In this document: positions 1-6,437 of the stretch, piece after piece
Numbering within the stretch: position 1 is the first letter of the stretch
Layout of the letters: the number at the start of each line of letters is the position of its first letter
NCBI GenBank assembly: GCA_012727545.1
Contig: JAAYHA010000134.1
Span: 1-10,937 of the forward strand
Reading direction: 5' to 3'
Length of the DNA stretch: 10,937 nucleotides
Source: Synergistaceae bacterium
Lineage (GTDB): Bacteria > Synergistota > Synergistia > Synergistales > Synergistaceae
Position numbers and translations under genes: made by a program
The notes under the pieces: generated by a model
What the model was told of the DNA's origin: nothing
Seen by the model: only the letters and a program-made list of their open reading frames with translations
Databases searched by the model: none

Positions 1-384
1 CCGGAGGACAAAAACAGCTCGGCCGCGCTTCTGAGGATGGTAATGGGTTTTATACACGACGGTTACAGTGTCTACATTTGTCCTGAGGGACACCGTACCG
101 AGGATGGGACCCTCCAGCCTCTTGAGGGAGGTGTCTCTATCCTATCGATCAAGACCGGTGCCCCCGTAGTTCCTGTATGGGCAGGAGGCACATACAGGGC
201 AATGTCTCCCCACATGAAATTTCCACGCCCACGAAAACTTTACGTTGTTTACGGAGATCCGATATTCCCCGCAGATATCGCGCAGGAACTGACGGAAAAA
301 GAAAAACGTAAATACATCCTTGATAAGATCGAAGAATTCTACAGGGAAATGGATGCAAAAGACAGAGAAAAGTATCCCAGATAG
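1..384 (+). CDS. Lysophospholipid acyltransferase (PlsC/LPLAT family), 3' part
   Basis: This is the C-terminal 127 residues of an acyltransferase; the frame is open from the first base, so the start lies outside the window. Visible is the LPLAT block III motif in the form PEGHRTEDG (residues 28-36 of the fragment; family form FPEGTRS). It is followed by the block IV-like VVPVWAGGTYRAM, where P-V-x-x-G is typical. The catalytic HxxxxD block I would be upstream and is not seen. Family members transfer an acyl chain to the sn-2 position of 1-acylglycerol-3-phosphate at the cytoplasmic membrane in phospholipid synthesis. The C-terminal tail is charged and Lys/Glu-rich. The stop lies 32 nt inside the next gene if that gene starts at 353, suggesting translational coupling. 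The family call is good; the exact substrate cannot be told. Confidence 0.85.
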   Translation, partial: PEDKNSSAALLRMVMGFIHDGYSVYICPEGHRTEDGTLQPLEGGVSILSIKTGAPVVPVWAGGTYRAMSPHMKFPRPRKLYVVYGDPIFPADIAQELTEKEKRKYILDKIEEFYREMDAKDREKYPR

Positions 385-778
385 TAAAAAGTGCGGCAGG
401 GTAAAGAAAACGCTCCTGATAGTTGCCGGAGTTGTCTCTCTGGCGCTTGGAGGGATCGGAGTTTTCCTTCCGCTCCTTCCAACGACCCCTTTTGTACTTC
501 TTGCGGCCGGATGCTTTGCAGGAAGCAGTCCTGCGATGCACAGATGGCTTTGCAGGTCGCGCTTTTTTGGAGAGTACATAGAGAATTATCGGACAAACGC
601 CGGAGTCAGCAAGTCGATAAAAATAAGGGCGATAGTTTTCCTGTGGTCCGGCCTCGCATTATCTGCGGCAGCCGTGCATAAACCGCTTGTCCGGGTAATT
701 CTGGCTGTAGTCGGAATATGTGTGAGTACCCACCTGCTTATGATGAAAACAAAAGATGAAAACAAGGAAACCTGTTGA
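353..778 (+). CDS. DUF454 (YbaN-type) small inner-membrane protein
   Basis: A 141-aa hydrophobic protein with about four membrane segments (residues about 20-37, 40-55, 92-108 and 112-130). It carries the DUF454 hallmark FLPLLPTTPF (38-47), followed by a CFA-SSP-HRWL stretch (about 54-66) and a short FGEYIENYR segment (72-80). The molecular role of the family is unknown. I chose ATG 353 because AGGGA (343-347) lies 5 nt upstream. A TTG at 320 in the same frame would add 11 residues but has no ribosome binding site. The gene overlaps the end of the acyltransferase gene by 32 nt, so the two are probably co-transcribed. It ends about 30 bases from the convergent radical SAM gene, with no convincing terminator between them. 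Confidence 0.8.
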   Translation: MQKTEKSIPDSKKCGRVKKTLLIVAGVVSLALGGIGVFLPLLPTTPFVLLAAGCFAGSSPAMHRWLCRSRFFGEYIENYRTNAGVSKSIKIRAIVFLWSGLALSAAAVHKPLVRVILAVVGICVSTHLLMMKTKDENKETC

Positions 779-807
779 CCAAATAATTGAGAAGATACTG
801 ACGAACA

Positions 808-2100
808 TCAGCATCTCCTTCGTGCCATGTCTTTCAGTTCCTGAAGCTCTTCCGGGGAGATATTTCCTGAGATCCACGAAGAGTATACTGAATTGTTGTG
901 TAGCAGTGGTTCTGTTTTAAGCTCAGGCATCTCTTCCGCCGCCATGTTAAATGAGGTGGTCCCCGGTATCGGCGAAAATTCGGCCAGTTTGGGTTTTCCT
1001 CCCGAAGAATGGACGAACCTTACGGTTTCTTTTACTGAGTCAATGCTTTGGCCTGGCAGGCCCAGCAAAATGTATGTCTCGCAGTCAGTTCCGGAATAGC
1101 CTGCATTCAAAAGAGATCTGACAGCCCTTGCATATTCTTCTCTGGCAACTTTACCTGAACTTGCGTCTGATATTTTCGGATCAATGCTTTCAAGAGAAAG
1201 CCTTATCGTTTTAAATCCGCTCCCTTTCAGCATTTCCGCACATTCATCATCTATTTCGCGTACATGGAGTCCGTTAGGCGTGTGGAAGCGTATCCTTTCC
1301 CCGTATGCTTTTATTGATCCACGACAGAGCTGGTATAAATACTCTTTTTTGTCAATAAGAAGGGCGTCATCGTAAAACGCAATGTCCTCCGCTCCGAGGC
1401 CGACCTGATGATCGATCTCCCTTAGGACTTCGGGAACGGTCCTCCTTGTGTATTTGGGCCATAATATGCGGGAGGCGCAGTAACTGCACGAAAGGGGGCA
1501 TCCAAAGGATGTCATCGTGATTCCGTAGGGAATTTTTTCATAGAGATCCATCGCGGGATAGTGGCTGTCGGGAATCCAGTGGCCGGTGACAAGGCGGTCT
1601 GCACCAAGTCCCTTTGCATGTTCGGGGCAGAGCTTCGCGTAGGTGCCTCCGAGAATTACCGGCACGTCCGGTAATTCTCTTTTAAGGATCGAAATGATCC
1701 ATTTTACCCCGCCGTACCAGTACGTCATTGCTGAAGTGAGAAATACTGCATCCGGCCTTGGGATTTCAGCTAGTCTTTCCATTATCCTCTCTTCGGAGAG
1801 TCCGAACCGATGATACTTCCTTTTTATTCCCCTGTATGCGGGGGGTTTTTCGATTTCCATGCAGCCAATCTTTTCGCGCCCGAATGATTTTTTGCCTGCA
1901 GAGGCCTCATGAATGCAGTCCAACAGATAGACCTCATTGCCGTTCATCTTCATCCTTTTCAGCAGATAGAGAAGTCCGGCAGGCTTAGACCACAGATCAA
2001 AGAAGGCAAAATCTTCAACAGGAGGATTGATGCCGAGTATCCTCTGTCTTTTCATTGAAAAAAGTTCTTCGAATTTTATTTCAGTTGTAATAGTTCTCAA
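808..2100 (-). CDS. Radical SAM protein with N-terminal B12-binding-like region
   Basis: A 430-aa protein. The radical SAM cluster motif CxxxCxxC is clear at C201, C205 and C208 (GCPLSCSYC), followed by a TIM-barrel-like region with a DDALL segment (about 244-248), a RLSLES segment (about 300-305) and LLGLPGQ, typical of the Elp3/B12-binding radical SAM group. Residues about 18-175 look like the Rossmann-type B12-binding domain found N-terminal in this group (GINPP near the start, VFLTSAMTYW and VILGGTYA strands). I do not see the DxHxxG cobalamin-ligand motif with correct spacing, so cobalamin binding is doubtful. The start given is a TTG with AAAGG very close to it. ATG at 2055 (residue 16, MKRQRILGINPP) is an equally good start and would retain all domains. 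The gene stands alone, with no modifying partners that hint at its substrate. Function unknown. Confidence 0.85.
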   Translation of the reverse strand: MRTITTEIKFEELFSMKRQRILGINPPVEDFAFFDLWSKPAGLLYLLKRMKMNGNEVYLLDCIHEASAGKKSFGREKIGCMEIEKPPAYRGIKRKYHRFGLSEERIMERLAEIPRPDAVFLTSAMTYWYGGVKWIISILKRELPDVPVILGGTYAKLCPEHAKGLGADRLVTGHWIPDSHYPAMDLYEKIPYGITMTSFGCPLSCSYCASRILWPKYTRRTVPEVLREIDHQVGLGAEDIAFYDDALLIDKKEYLYQLCRGSIKAYGERIRFHTPNGLHVREIDDECAEMLKGSGFKTIRLSLESIDPKISDASSGKVAREEYARAVRSLLNAGYSGTDCETYILLGLPGQSIDSVKETVRFVHSSGGKPKLAEFSPIPGTTSFNMAAEEMPELKTEPLLHNNSVYSSWISGNISPEELQELKDMARRRC

Positions 2101-2183
2101 AACCTTTCTTACAGAAAAAATATCAGGTGTTATCTTAAATTAATAGAAAACAGAAAAGGCCTTAACCTTAACAAGGAAGCGGA

Positions 2184-2735
2184 TCATTTATTTATCACGG
2201 AGAGCAGCATATTATGCTGATCTGCATTGAATTTCTGGAGGTTGTCCATATCAGGCAGATAGGGCATCCCTGTAAAAGTGTCTCCATAAAGGCCTGTCTT
2301 TTCAGCCTGTTTTTCAATCGACTTCTTTACCCCGTTACTTAACTCCTGGAGGTCTGCGACTGAGAATGCGAGGCTGTGATCGCCTGATGCTCTCATAGCC
2401 CCCACCCAGTAGCCGTCGCCCATAGTAGTAAGATCACTGTAGTTTTCAGGTCCAGGCGATGCTGGAGGAATAGCTTTGTAAGTGCTGGATCCTTTATCGT
2501 AATACCAAATCGGCCAGCTTCCGTTGTCCGACCAGTAGAGCAGCGCTGCGGCTTTCATGTTCCTGAGGTCCGATATGATTCTTGCAGCCTTTGCCGAATC
2601 AGTCGCAGATCCCGCTGACAGGAGCATCATGCCGGCAAGTATCCCTACAATGATGATAACTATAAGAAGTTCCACGAGAGTAAATGCTTTCTTTTTTGCT
2701 GATCGTTTCGATATTGATTCTGACATTCCTGACAT
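2184..2735 (-). CDS. Type IV prepilin-like protein (N-methylation motif)
   Basis: A 183-aa protein with a short basic leader and a class III signal: KKKA|FTLVELLIVIIIVGIL, with predicted prepilin-peptidase cleavage after A17 and Phe18 as mature residue 1. Glu22 is the conserved Glu5 of mature pilins. A single hydrophobic helix (about 18-43) is followed by a soluble domain containing a WSDNGSWP segment like that of minor pilins. It probably sits in the inner membrane and may be assembled into a type IV pilus or type II secretion-like pseudopilus. Position -1 is Ala rather than the usual Gly; this is known in some ComGC-type pilins. Two in-frame ATGs occur at 2735 and 2726. A GGGGGA run abuts the first and lies about 9 nt from the second, so 2726 (180 aa) may be the true start. 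No assembly ATPase or prepilin peptidase is nearby. Confidence 0.85.
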   Translation of the reverse strand: MSGMSESISKRSAKKKAFTLVELLIVIIIVGILAGMMLLSAGSATDSAKAARIISDLRNMKAAALLYWSDNGSWPIWYYDKGSSTYKAIPPASPGPENYSDLTTMGDGYWVGAMRASGDHSLAFSVADLQELSNGVKKSIEKQAEKTGLYGDTFTGMPYLPDMDNLQKFNADQHNMLLSVINK

Positions 2736-2763
2736 TCCCCCAGTACCAAATCACATCCTAAAG

Positions 2764-2792
2764 ATATTATATGTCGCTTGTTATCAAGTCAA
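2764..2792 (-). promoter_or_regulatory. Sigma70-type promoter for the prepilin gene
   Basis: Read on the minus strand, TTGACT (2792-2787) is a 5/6 match to the -35 box. It is followed after 17 nt by TAATAT (2769-2764), or after 15 nt by a perfect TATAAT (2771-2766). Transcription would start around 2757, leaving a leader of roughly 20-30 nt before the ATGs at 2735/2726. Identified by eye only. Confidence 0.6.
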
Positions 2793-2844
2793 CCCGGACT
2801 TCACCCTTCGGTTCGAGAGGTTTTTCAGAAAATATTTAAACAAG

Positions 2845-2855
2845 TGGTCCGACCG
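2845..2855. promoter_or_regulatory. Candidate GntR/FadR-type operator 1
   Basis: TGGTCCGACCG contains the perfect inverted repeat GGTC-C-GACC (2846-2854). It matches the TGGTCNGACCA pattern reported for FadR-subfamily GntR regulators except for its last base. It lies about 270 bases upstream of the gntR start. It could serve the adjacent regulator, but its distance from either promoter makes this uncertain. Confidence 0.4.
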
Positions 2856-2887
2856 CCAAGGCTGTTAAATTTTAGTTTTTTAAATAT

Positions 2888-2909
2888 ACAATAATTGTAG
2901 GAATTATTG
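2888..2909. repeat. Overlapping AT-rich inverted repeats
   Basis: CAATAATT (2889-2896) and AATTATTG (2902-2909) form an 8-bp perfect inverted repeat with a 5-nt spacer. The left arm is also part of an 11-bp palindrome, ACAATAATTGT (2888-2898). It is preceded by a T/A-rich run. It may be a protein-binding site or just AT-rich promoter DNA. Confidence 0.4.
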
Positions 2910-2951
2910 CCTCTGTGACTGACCTGACAATGTTATATAGTATTTCCCGTT

Positions 2952-2963
2952 TGGTATGTACCA
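2952..2963. promoter_or_regulatory. Candidate GntR/FadR-type operator 2
   Basis: TGGTATGTACCA is a perfect TGGTA-N2-TACCA inverted repeat. TGGT/ACCA half-sites are typical of the FadR subfamily of GntR regulators. It sits about 10 bases downstream of a possible -10 box, TATAGT (2936-2941), whose -35 region is poor. This placement would suit repression of a transcript heading into the gntR gene. Confidence 0.5.
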
Positions 2964-2983
2964 GCGCTGATCCTGGCCTGAAC

Positions 2984-2997
2984 CGGCAAAACTGAAA
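2984..2997 (+). repeat. 14-nt direct repeat, copy 1
   Basis: CGGCAAAACTGAAA occurs here, upstream of the gntR gene, and again identically at 9624-9637 between the dehydrogenase gene and citD. In this copy it is flanked to give GGCA...TGCC arms. Function is unknown, and chance is not excluded. Confidence 0.4.
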
Positions 2998-3058
2998 ATG
3001 CCTCAAAACAACCGGCTTATAACTAAATAATCAGACTATTTCGACTATGTTTTTGCCC

Positions 3059-3087
3059 TTGTCTTTTTCTTTACGGCATGTTATAAG
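3059..3087 (+). promoter_or_regulatory. Candidate sigma70 promoter for gntR and downstream cluster
   Basis: TTGTCT (3059-3064) and TATAAG (3082-3087) are separated by 17 nt, matching the consensus at 4/6 and 5/6 positions. Transcription would start near 3094, giving a leader of about 29 nt that contains AAAGGAG (3107-3113) before the ATG at 3123. An alternative -10, TATACT (3089-3094), lacks a good -35. Confidence 0.5.
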
Positions 3088-3092
3088 GTATA

Positions 3093-3105
3093 CTGGGTGG
3101 TCCAG
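3093..3105. promoter_or_regulatory. Candidate operator 3 over the start of the gntR transcript
   Basis: CTGGGTGGTCCAG has CTGG/CCAG arms around a 5-nt centre and overlaps the predicted transcription start. It shares GTGGTCC with operator 1. The position suggests autorepression, but the spacing differs from operator 2, so it may not be the same site type. Confidence 0.35.
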
Positions 3106-3122
3106 GAAAGGAGTTTTTTCAC

Positions 3123-3818
3123 ATGATCGAAACTCAAGTCTCACGGGGAACCCGTATATATGAGAAGGTAGTAGAAAAATTAAAAGAATCCATTTCAAGA
3201 GGTGACATCCTGCCGGGCGATCCTCTTCCATCTGAAAGGCAGCTTATGGATGACTTCGGTGTCAGCCGTAGTTCCTTAAGGGAGGCCTTCAGGGTCATGG
3301 AACTTCTCGGTCTGATCGAATCAGTTCCGGGGAAGGGTCGTTTTGTGCGCCATCCCAAATCTCCCGCAGATGATGAAAAGAATATCCGTCTCGAAGATTC
3401 TGCAGTGCTTGAGCTGATGGAGGCGCGCCGCATACTTGACCCTGCGATAGCGGCAGAGAGTGCCATGAGGGCGACATCTTCAGATCTTACAAGGATGCTG
3501 AGGGTCCTGACATCGACAGAAAAGAGACTCGGAGACCCTAACCTGCGCGCCCAGGCAGATTTCGACTTTCATCTGGCGCTTGCTGAAGCCACGCACAATT
3601 TTGTTTTCGTCAACATAACCAGGATGAATTTTGATCTGATAATGGCCACTCACGATAAGATCTACAATCTCCTTGAGGACAAGGACGCTTTTCTGCTTGA
3701 GCATCGCTCAATGTACGAAGCGATCCTTGACCATAATGTTGAGCTGGCACGTGAGACGGCGGCAAGCCACATCGACAGGATATACAAAACACTTCACAGG
3801 GGTATAGCGGCCCAGTAA
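3123..3818 (+). CDS. GntR-family transcriptional regulator, FadR/FCD subfamily
   Basis: A 231-aa regulator. Residues about 10-78 form the GntR winged helix-turn-helix, with the family signature PGDPLPSERQLMDDFGVSRS (31-50) followed by SLREAFRVMELLGLIE. Residues about 94-225 form the all-helical FCD effector domain. D146, H150, H194 and H216 are placed as the metal-binding Asp/His set of FCD domains. FCD regulators typically sense organic acids or acyl-CoAs and are released from DNA on binding. It is the first gene of the rightward cluster and almost certainly its local regulator; it may respond to a substrate or intermediate such as a di- or tricarboxylate. The ATG at 3123 has AAAGGAG 9 nt upstream. 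TGG..CCA palindromes lie upstream. The specific effector is unknown. Confidence 0.93.
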   Translation: MIETQVSRGTRIYEKVVEKLKESISRGDILPGDPLPSERQLMDDFGVSRSSLREAFRVMELLGLIESVPGKGRFVRHPKSPADDEKNIRLEDSAVLELMEARRILDPAIAAESAMRATSSDLTRMLRVLTSTEKRLGDPNLRAQADFDFHLALAEATHNFVFVNITRMNFDLIMATHDKIYNLLEDKDAFLLEHRSMYEAILDHNVELARETAASHIDRIYKTLHRGIAAQ

Positions 3819-3835
3819 CTCCGGGCCGTACTATA
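3803..3835 (+). other. RNA hairpin over the gntR stop codon
   Basis: CGGCCC (3808-3813) pairs with GGGCCG (3823-3828). The stem extends by TATAG (3803-3807) with CTATA (3831-3835) across a 2-nt bulge. The gntR stop codon is in the loop. No U-run follows, so it is not a classic terminator. It may lower read-through or mark an RNA processing point between regulator and metabolic genes. Confidence 0.45.
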
Positions 3836-3893
3836 TAGAGAAAAGAACCATTAAGAAATAAGGACAAATACAAGAAAAACAGGAGGAATCAAC

Positions 3894-4454
3894 ATGGAGA
3901 AAAGAATCAGAGAGCTGTTCCCTGAAATCGAGTGGATCAAGGATAAGGGTATGCAGGACAAGGTCGTAGCTTCTTATGTCGACGCACTTAAGACAGGCGG
4001 CTGGGAACCCGATGACATGGATAAGATCCCATTCACCCTTCTTATCCCCAACTGTCCCTTTACATATCTGGATCACGTCAAAGGTGTGACCCGTATCGCA
4101 AAGAAATCAATGGACGAGTTCAATGCCATCTATCCCGTAAAGGATCCTAAGTTCATGATGGACAATGATCTTCTTGTAGCCGGAGCCCTTCTCCACGACG
4201 TAGGCAAGCTTGTCGAGTACGAGAAGAACGCAGCAGGCGAAACAGTAAAGTCAACAATGGGCAAGAATCTCCGCCATCCCTTCTCAGGCACCGTTATTGC
4301 GCTTCGCAACGGTTGCCCGGATGAGATCGGACACATAATAGCAAACCACGCACATGAGGGTGACGGTACACTACGCAGCCCCGAAGGCGTAATGGTAAAC
4401 AAGGCCGACTTTATGAACTTTGAGAGCGTGAAGTCGTTCCTTGGAATGAAATAA
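3894..4454 (+). CDS. HD-domain phosphohydrolase-like protein
   Basis: A 186-aa soluble protein with HD-superfamily metal-ligand residues: H61 (YLDHVKGV), H101-D102 (LLHDVGKL), H128 (RHPF), H152/H154 (NHAHEGD) and D172 (NKADFMNF). HD proteins are usually metal-dependent phosphohydrolases acting on nucleotides or phosphoesters. The substrate here is unknown. AGGAGG (3881-3886) lies 7 nt before the ATG. The gene is 31 nt upstream of the first dehydratase gene and on the same strand, so it is likely co-transcribed with it. It has no obvious place in citrate or glutamate metabolism. It might cleave a nucleotide signal or a phosphorylated/CoA-related side product, but this is speculation. There is no extra sensory domain. 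Confidence 0.8.
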   Translation: MEKRIRELFPEIEWIKDKGMQDKVVASYVDALKTGGWEPDDMDKIPFTLLIPNCPFTYLDHVKGVTRIAKKSMDEFNAIYPVKDPKFMMDNDLLVAGALLHDVGKLVEYEKNAAGETVKSTMGKNLRHPFSGTVIALRNGCPDEIGHIIANHAHEGDGTLRSPEGVMVNKADFMNFESVKSFLGMK

Positions 4455-4485
4455 GCAGCTTCAAAAAAACGGAGGGATAACCGAC

Positions 4486-5766
4486 ATGGGCAAGACAGCA
4501 ATAGTCAAGATCATGGAGCGGGCAGCAGGTAAACCCGTAAAAGTTGGAGACCGCGTATGGTGCAAAATAGACTGGTCGACCGCGCGCGACTTCGGCGGAG
4601 CAAACTGCGTACTGCAGTTTGAGAAGGAAATGGGAGCTGATGCAAAAGTATGGGATCCGGATAAGATCGCATTCACCTTTGACCTCCAGGCACCTTCGCA
4701 TTCCGAGAAGGTTTCCACAAACCAGAAGATAATCCGCGAATTCGCAAAGAAACAGGGAATCAAGCGCGTATTCGACATCAACAACGGCATTGGACAGCAC
4801 GTAATGCTTGAAGCCGGAATGATCAAGCCCGGAGACGTGGTCCTCGGAACAGACAGCCATATGAACCTCCTTGGCGGCGTGGGCGCATTTGCGACAGGCG
4901 TAGGCAATTCAGATATCGCTGCTTCCTGGATCAACGGCACTAACTGGTTCCGCGTCCCTGAGACGATGAAGATCGAAGTGACAGGAAAATTCCAGAAGGG
5001 CGTTTGCATGAGAGACCTCCTCACCCATATCGTCGGAGACCTCGGTGCAGGCGGGATGGACTTCCTGGCAGTTGAGTTCGTTGGCGAGACCATCGAAAAT
5101 TCGACCCTTGCAGACCGCATCACCCTCTGCTCAATGGTTACTGAGATGAGCGGAAAAGTTCCTATCATTATGCCTAACGGTGAAGTCCTGAAGTGGCTTG
5201 TAGACCGCGCAGGACCGGAAGTCGAGCAGAGAGTGAAAGAGCTCTCGGCAGATCCTGACGCAGAGTACTGCAAGGTCCTCAAGTACGACGTCACGAACCT
5301 CGAACCCCTCGCATCATGTCCGGATGCACCCGACAACGTCAAGCCGGTAAGGGAAGTTGCAGGGACAGCAGTAGATCAGGTCCACATAGGGTCATGCTCT
5401 AACGGCCGTTTTGAAGACATCAAGGCAGCCTATGATGTTCTCATGGCCGGCGGCGGCAAGGTAAGTCCGAAGGTACGTACGATAATCACCCCCAGCACGA
5501 CAGAAGTACAGCTTGCATGTGTAAAGGCCGGAATGATAGAGAAATTCCTCGAGGCGGGCATAGTTTTCACCAACCCGACCTGCGCCCTCTGCACAGCTGA
5601 GCACTACGGAGCACTTCCCAGCGGAGATGTAGGATGCTCGACCACGAACCGCAACTTCATAGGCAAGGTGGGCAAGGGAAGCCACACTTACCTTATGAGC
5701 CCGATGTCTGCAATGGCAACCGCAGTCAAAGGCGTCATCACAGATCCCAGGGACATTCTGGGCTAG
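4486..5766 (+). CDS. Aconitase/3-isopropylmalate dehydratase-family large subunit 1 (divergent active site)
   Basis: A 426-aa LeuC-type catalytic subunit. The three [4Fe-4S] ligands are present: C304 in GSCSNGR, and C366 and C369 in NPTCALC. The DSH triad residues D123-S124-H125 are also present. Compared with the neighbouring paralogue and standard LeuC/aconitase, several active-site positions differ. The His of the HD pair is R34; the Asp-His pair is D66-L67; the HQ pair is swapped to Q104-H105; the second Arg of NRNFxGR is K394 (R389 is kept). The reaction is therefore probably a (de)hydration of a malate/citrate-type acid, but the substrate may be unusual. Its partner is the small subunit 15 nt downstream. 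GGAGG (4471-4475) precedes the ATG. Aconitase-like, mesaconase-like or dimethylmalate dehydratase-like roles are all possible. Confidence 0.88.
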   Translation: MGKTAIVKIMERAAGKPVKVGDRVWCKIDWSTARDFGGANCVLQFEKEMGADAKVWDPDKIAFTFDLQAPSHSEKVSTNQKIIREFAKKQGIKRVFDINNGIGQHVMLEAGMIKPGDVVLGTDSHMNLLGGVGAFATGVGNSDIAASWINGTNWFRVPETMKIEVTGKFQKGVCMRDLLTHIVGDLGAGGMDFLAVEFVGETIENSTLADRITLCSMVTEMSGKVPIIMPNGEVLKWLVDRAGPEVEQRVKELSADPDAEYCKVLKYDVTNLEPLASCPDAPDNVKPVREVAGTAVDQVHIGSCSNGRFEDIKAAYDVLMAGGGKVSPKVRTIITPSTTEVQLACVKAGMIEKFLEAGIVFTNPTCALCTAEHYGALPSGDVGCSTTNRNFIGKVGKGSHTYLMSPMSAMATAVKGVITDPRDILG

Positions 5767-5781
5767 GGGAGGAAGATTGAC

Positions 5782-6309
5782 ATGAGCGAAATTCTCAAGG
5801 GCAGAGCGTGGGTATTCGGTGACGACGTCGATACTGACCTCATCTACCACAACAAATATCTTGCCGAGACAGACCCAAAGAACATGCCGCAGTATGCGTT
5901 CGAATACTTTCCCGGCAAAGAGCATTTTGCCAAGGAAGTCAAACCGGGAGATTTCGTTGTCGCCGGTAAGAACTTTGGCTGCGGATCGAGCCGTGAACAT
6001 GCCGTATACTGCATCGAATACGCAGGGGTACCGGTAGTTCTCGCGGAGACATGCTCCCGCATCTACTACCGCAACGCGATCAACAATGGCTATCCCGTCC
6101 TCTTTATAAAGGGCATTTCAGAAGCCATCAAAGAGGGGAAGATCAAGGACGGCGACCAGCTTGAAGTAGAGCTTTCGACAGGCACCATCAAAGATGTCAC
6201 GAGCGGATACGAATTCCACGGCGACGCTGTCAGCGATCTTGAAAACGATATAATGCAGGCCGGCGGCCTTATGGAATACCTCAAGGCCCAGGCAGCTGCG
6301 AAGAAGTAA
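5782..6309 (+). CDS. Aconitase/3-isopropylmalate dehydratase-family small subunit 1
   Basis: A 175-aa LeuD-type swivel-domain subunit that completes the active site of large subunit 1. It has DDVDTDL near the N-terminus and the GCGSSRE motif (G68-S69-S70-R71-E72), whose Ser/Arg residues contact substrate in aconitases. SRIYYRNAINNG (92-103) is also conserved. The specificity loop that reads YLRT in archaeal homoaconitase small subunits is here YLAE (26-29), which I cannot assign to a known substrate class. The start is supported by GGGGAGGA 15-8 nt upstream. It ends before a 128-nt gap with a long hairpin. Together with gene 1 it forms one heterodimeric dehydratase. Confidence 0.9.
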   Translation: MSEILKGRAWVFGDDVDTDLIYHNKYLAETDPKNMPQYAFEYFPGKEHFAKEVKPGDFVVAGKNFGCGSSREHAVYCIEYAGVPVVLAETCSRIYYRNAINNGYPVLFIKGISEAIKEGKIKDGDQLEVELSTGTIKDVTSGYEFHGDAVSDLENDIMQAGGLMEYLKAQAAAKK

Positions 6310-6316
6310 GCAGACA

Positions 6317-6371
6317 AAGAGTAAAGCGGCCGTTCAGCATAAAAAAATAAAATAGCGGCCGCTTCACTCTT
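6317..6371 (+). terminator. Long hairpin between the two dehydratase pairs
   Basis: The arms 6317-6332 and 6356-6371 pair at 15 of 16 positions (one A-C mismatch) and include the perfect 9-bp block AAGCGGCCG/CGGCCGCTT. The loop is 23 nt and A-rich. No U-run follows, so strong Rho-independent termination is not shown. It may be a partial terminator, or an mRNA-stabilising or processing hairpin. The remainder of the 128-nt gap shows only a weak TAATAT -10-like element (6406-6411). Confidence 0.5.
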
Positions 6372-6437
6372 AAGATAAGCACAGCGCATACAGATCATAA
6401 ACTTTTAATATATTCAGACAGGGAGCGTGAAAGTAAG

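Larger units (their letters stand above)
2736..3122. other. 387-base divergent regulatory interval without genes
   Basis: No credible coding region is seen here. The interval separates the leftward prepilin gene from the rightward GntR gene. It holds the prepilin promoter, candidate promoters and palindromes for the rightward cluster, an AT-rich stretch (about 2866-2910) with overlapping inverted repeats, and one copy of a 14-nt repeat (2984-2997). These are listed separately. Confidence 0.7.

Noticed and set aside
320..352. TTG start giving a longer DUF454 protein
   Set aside because: It has no ribosome binding site and the extra N-terminal residues do not match the family; ATG 353 has AGGGA at suitable spacing.
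793..816. Possible bidirectional terminator between the convergent genes (AGATACTGA / TCAGCATCT)
   Set aside because: The stem is short with a mismatch, overlaps the radical SAM stop codon and lacks a U-run on either strand; too weak to annotate.
4461..5342. 293-codon open frame on the minus strand
   Set aside because: It is antisense to dehydratase large subunit 1 and has low-complexity Ser/Thr/Pro-rich composition; a shadow of the real gene.
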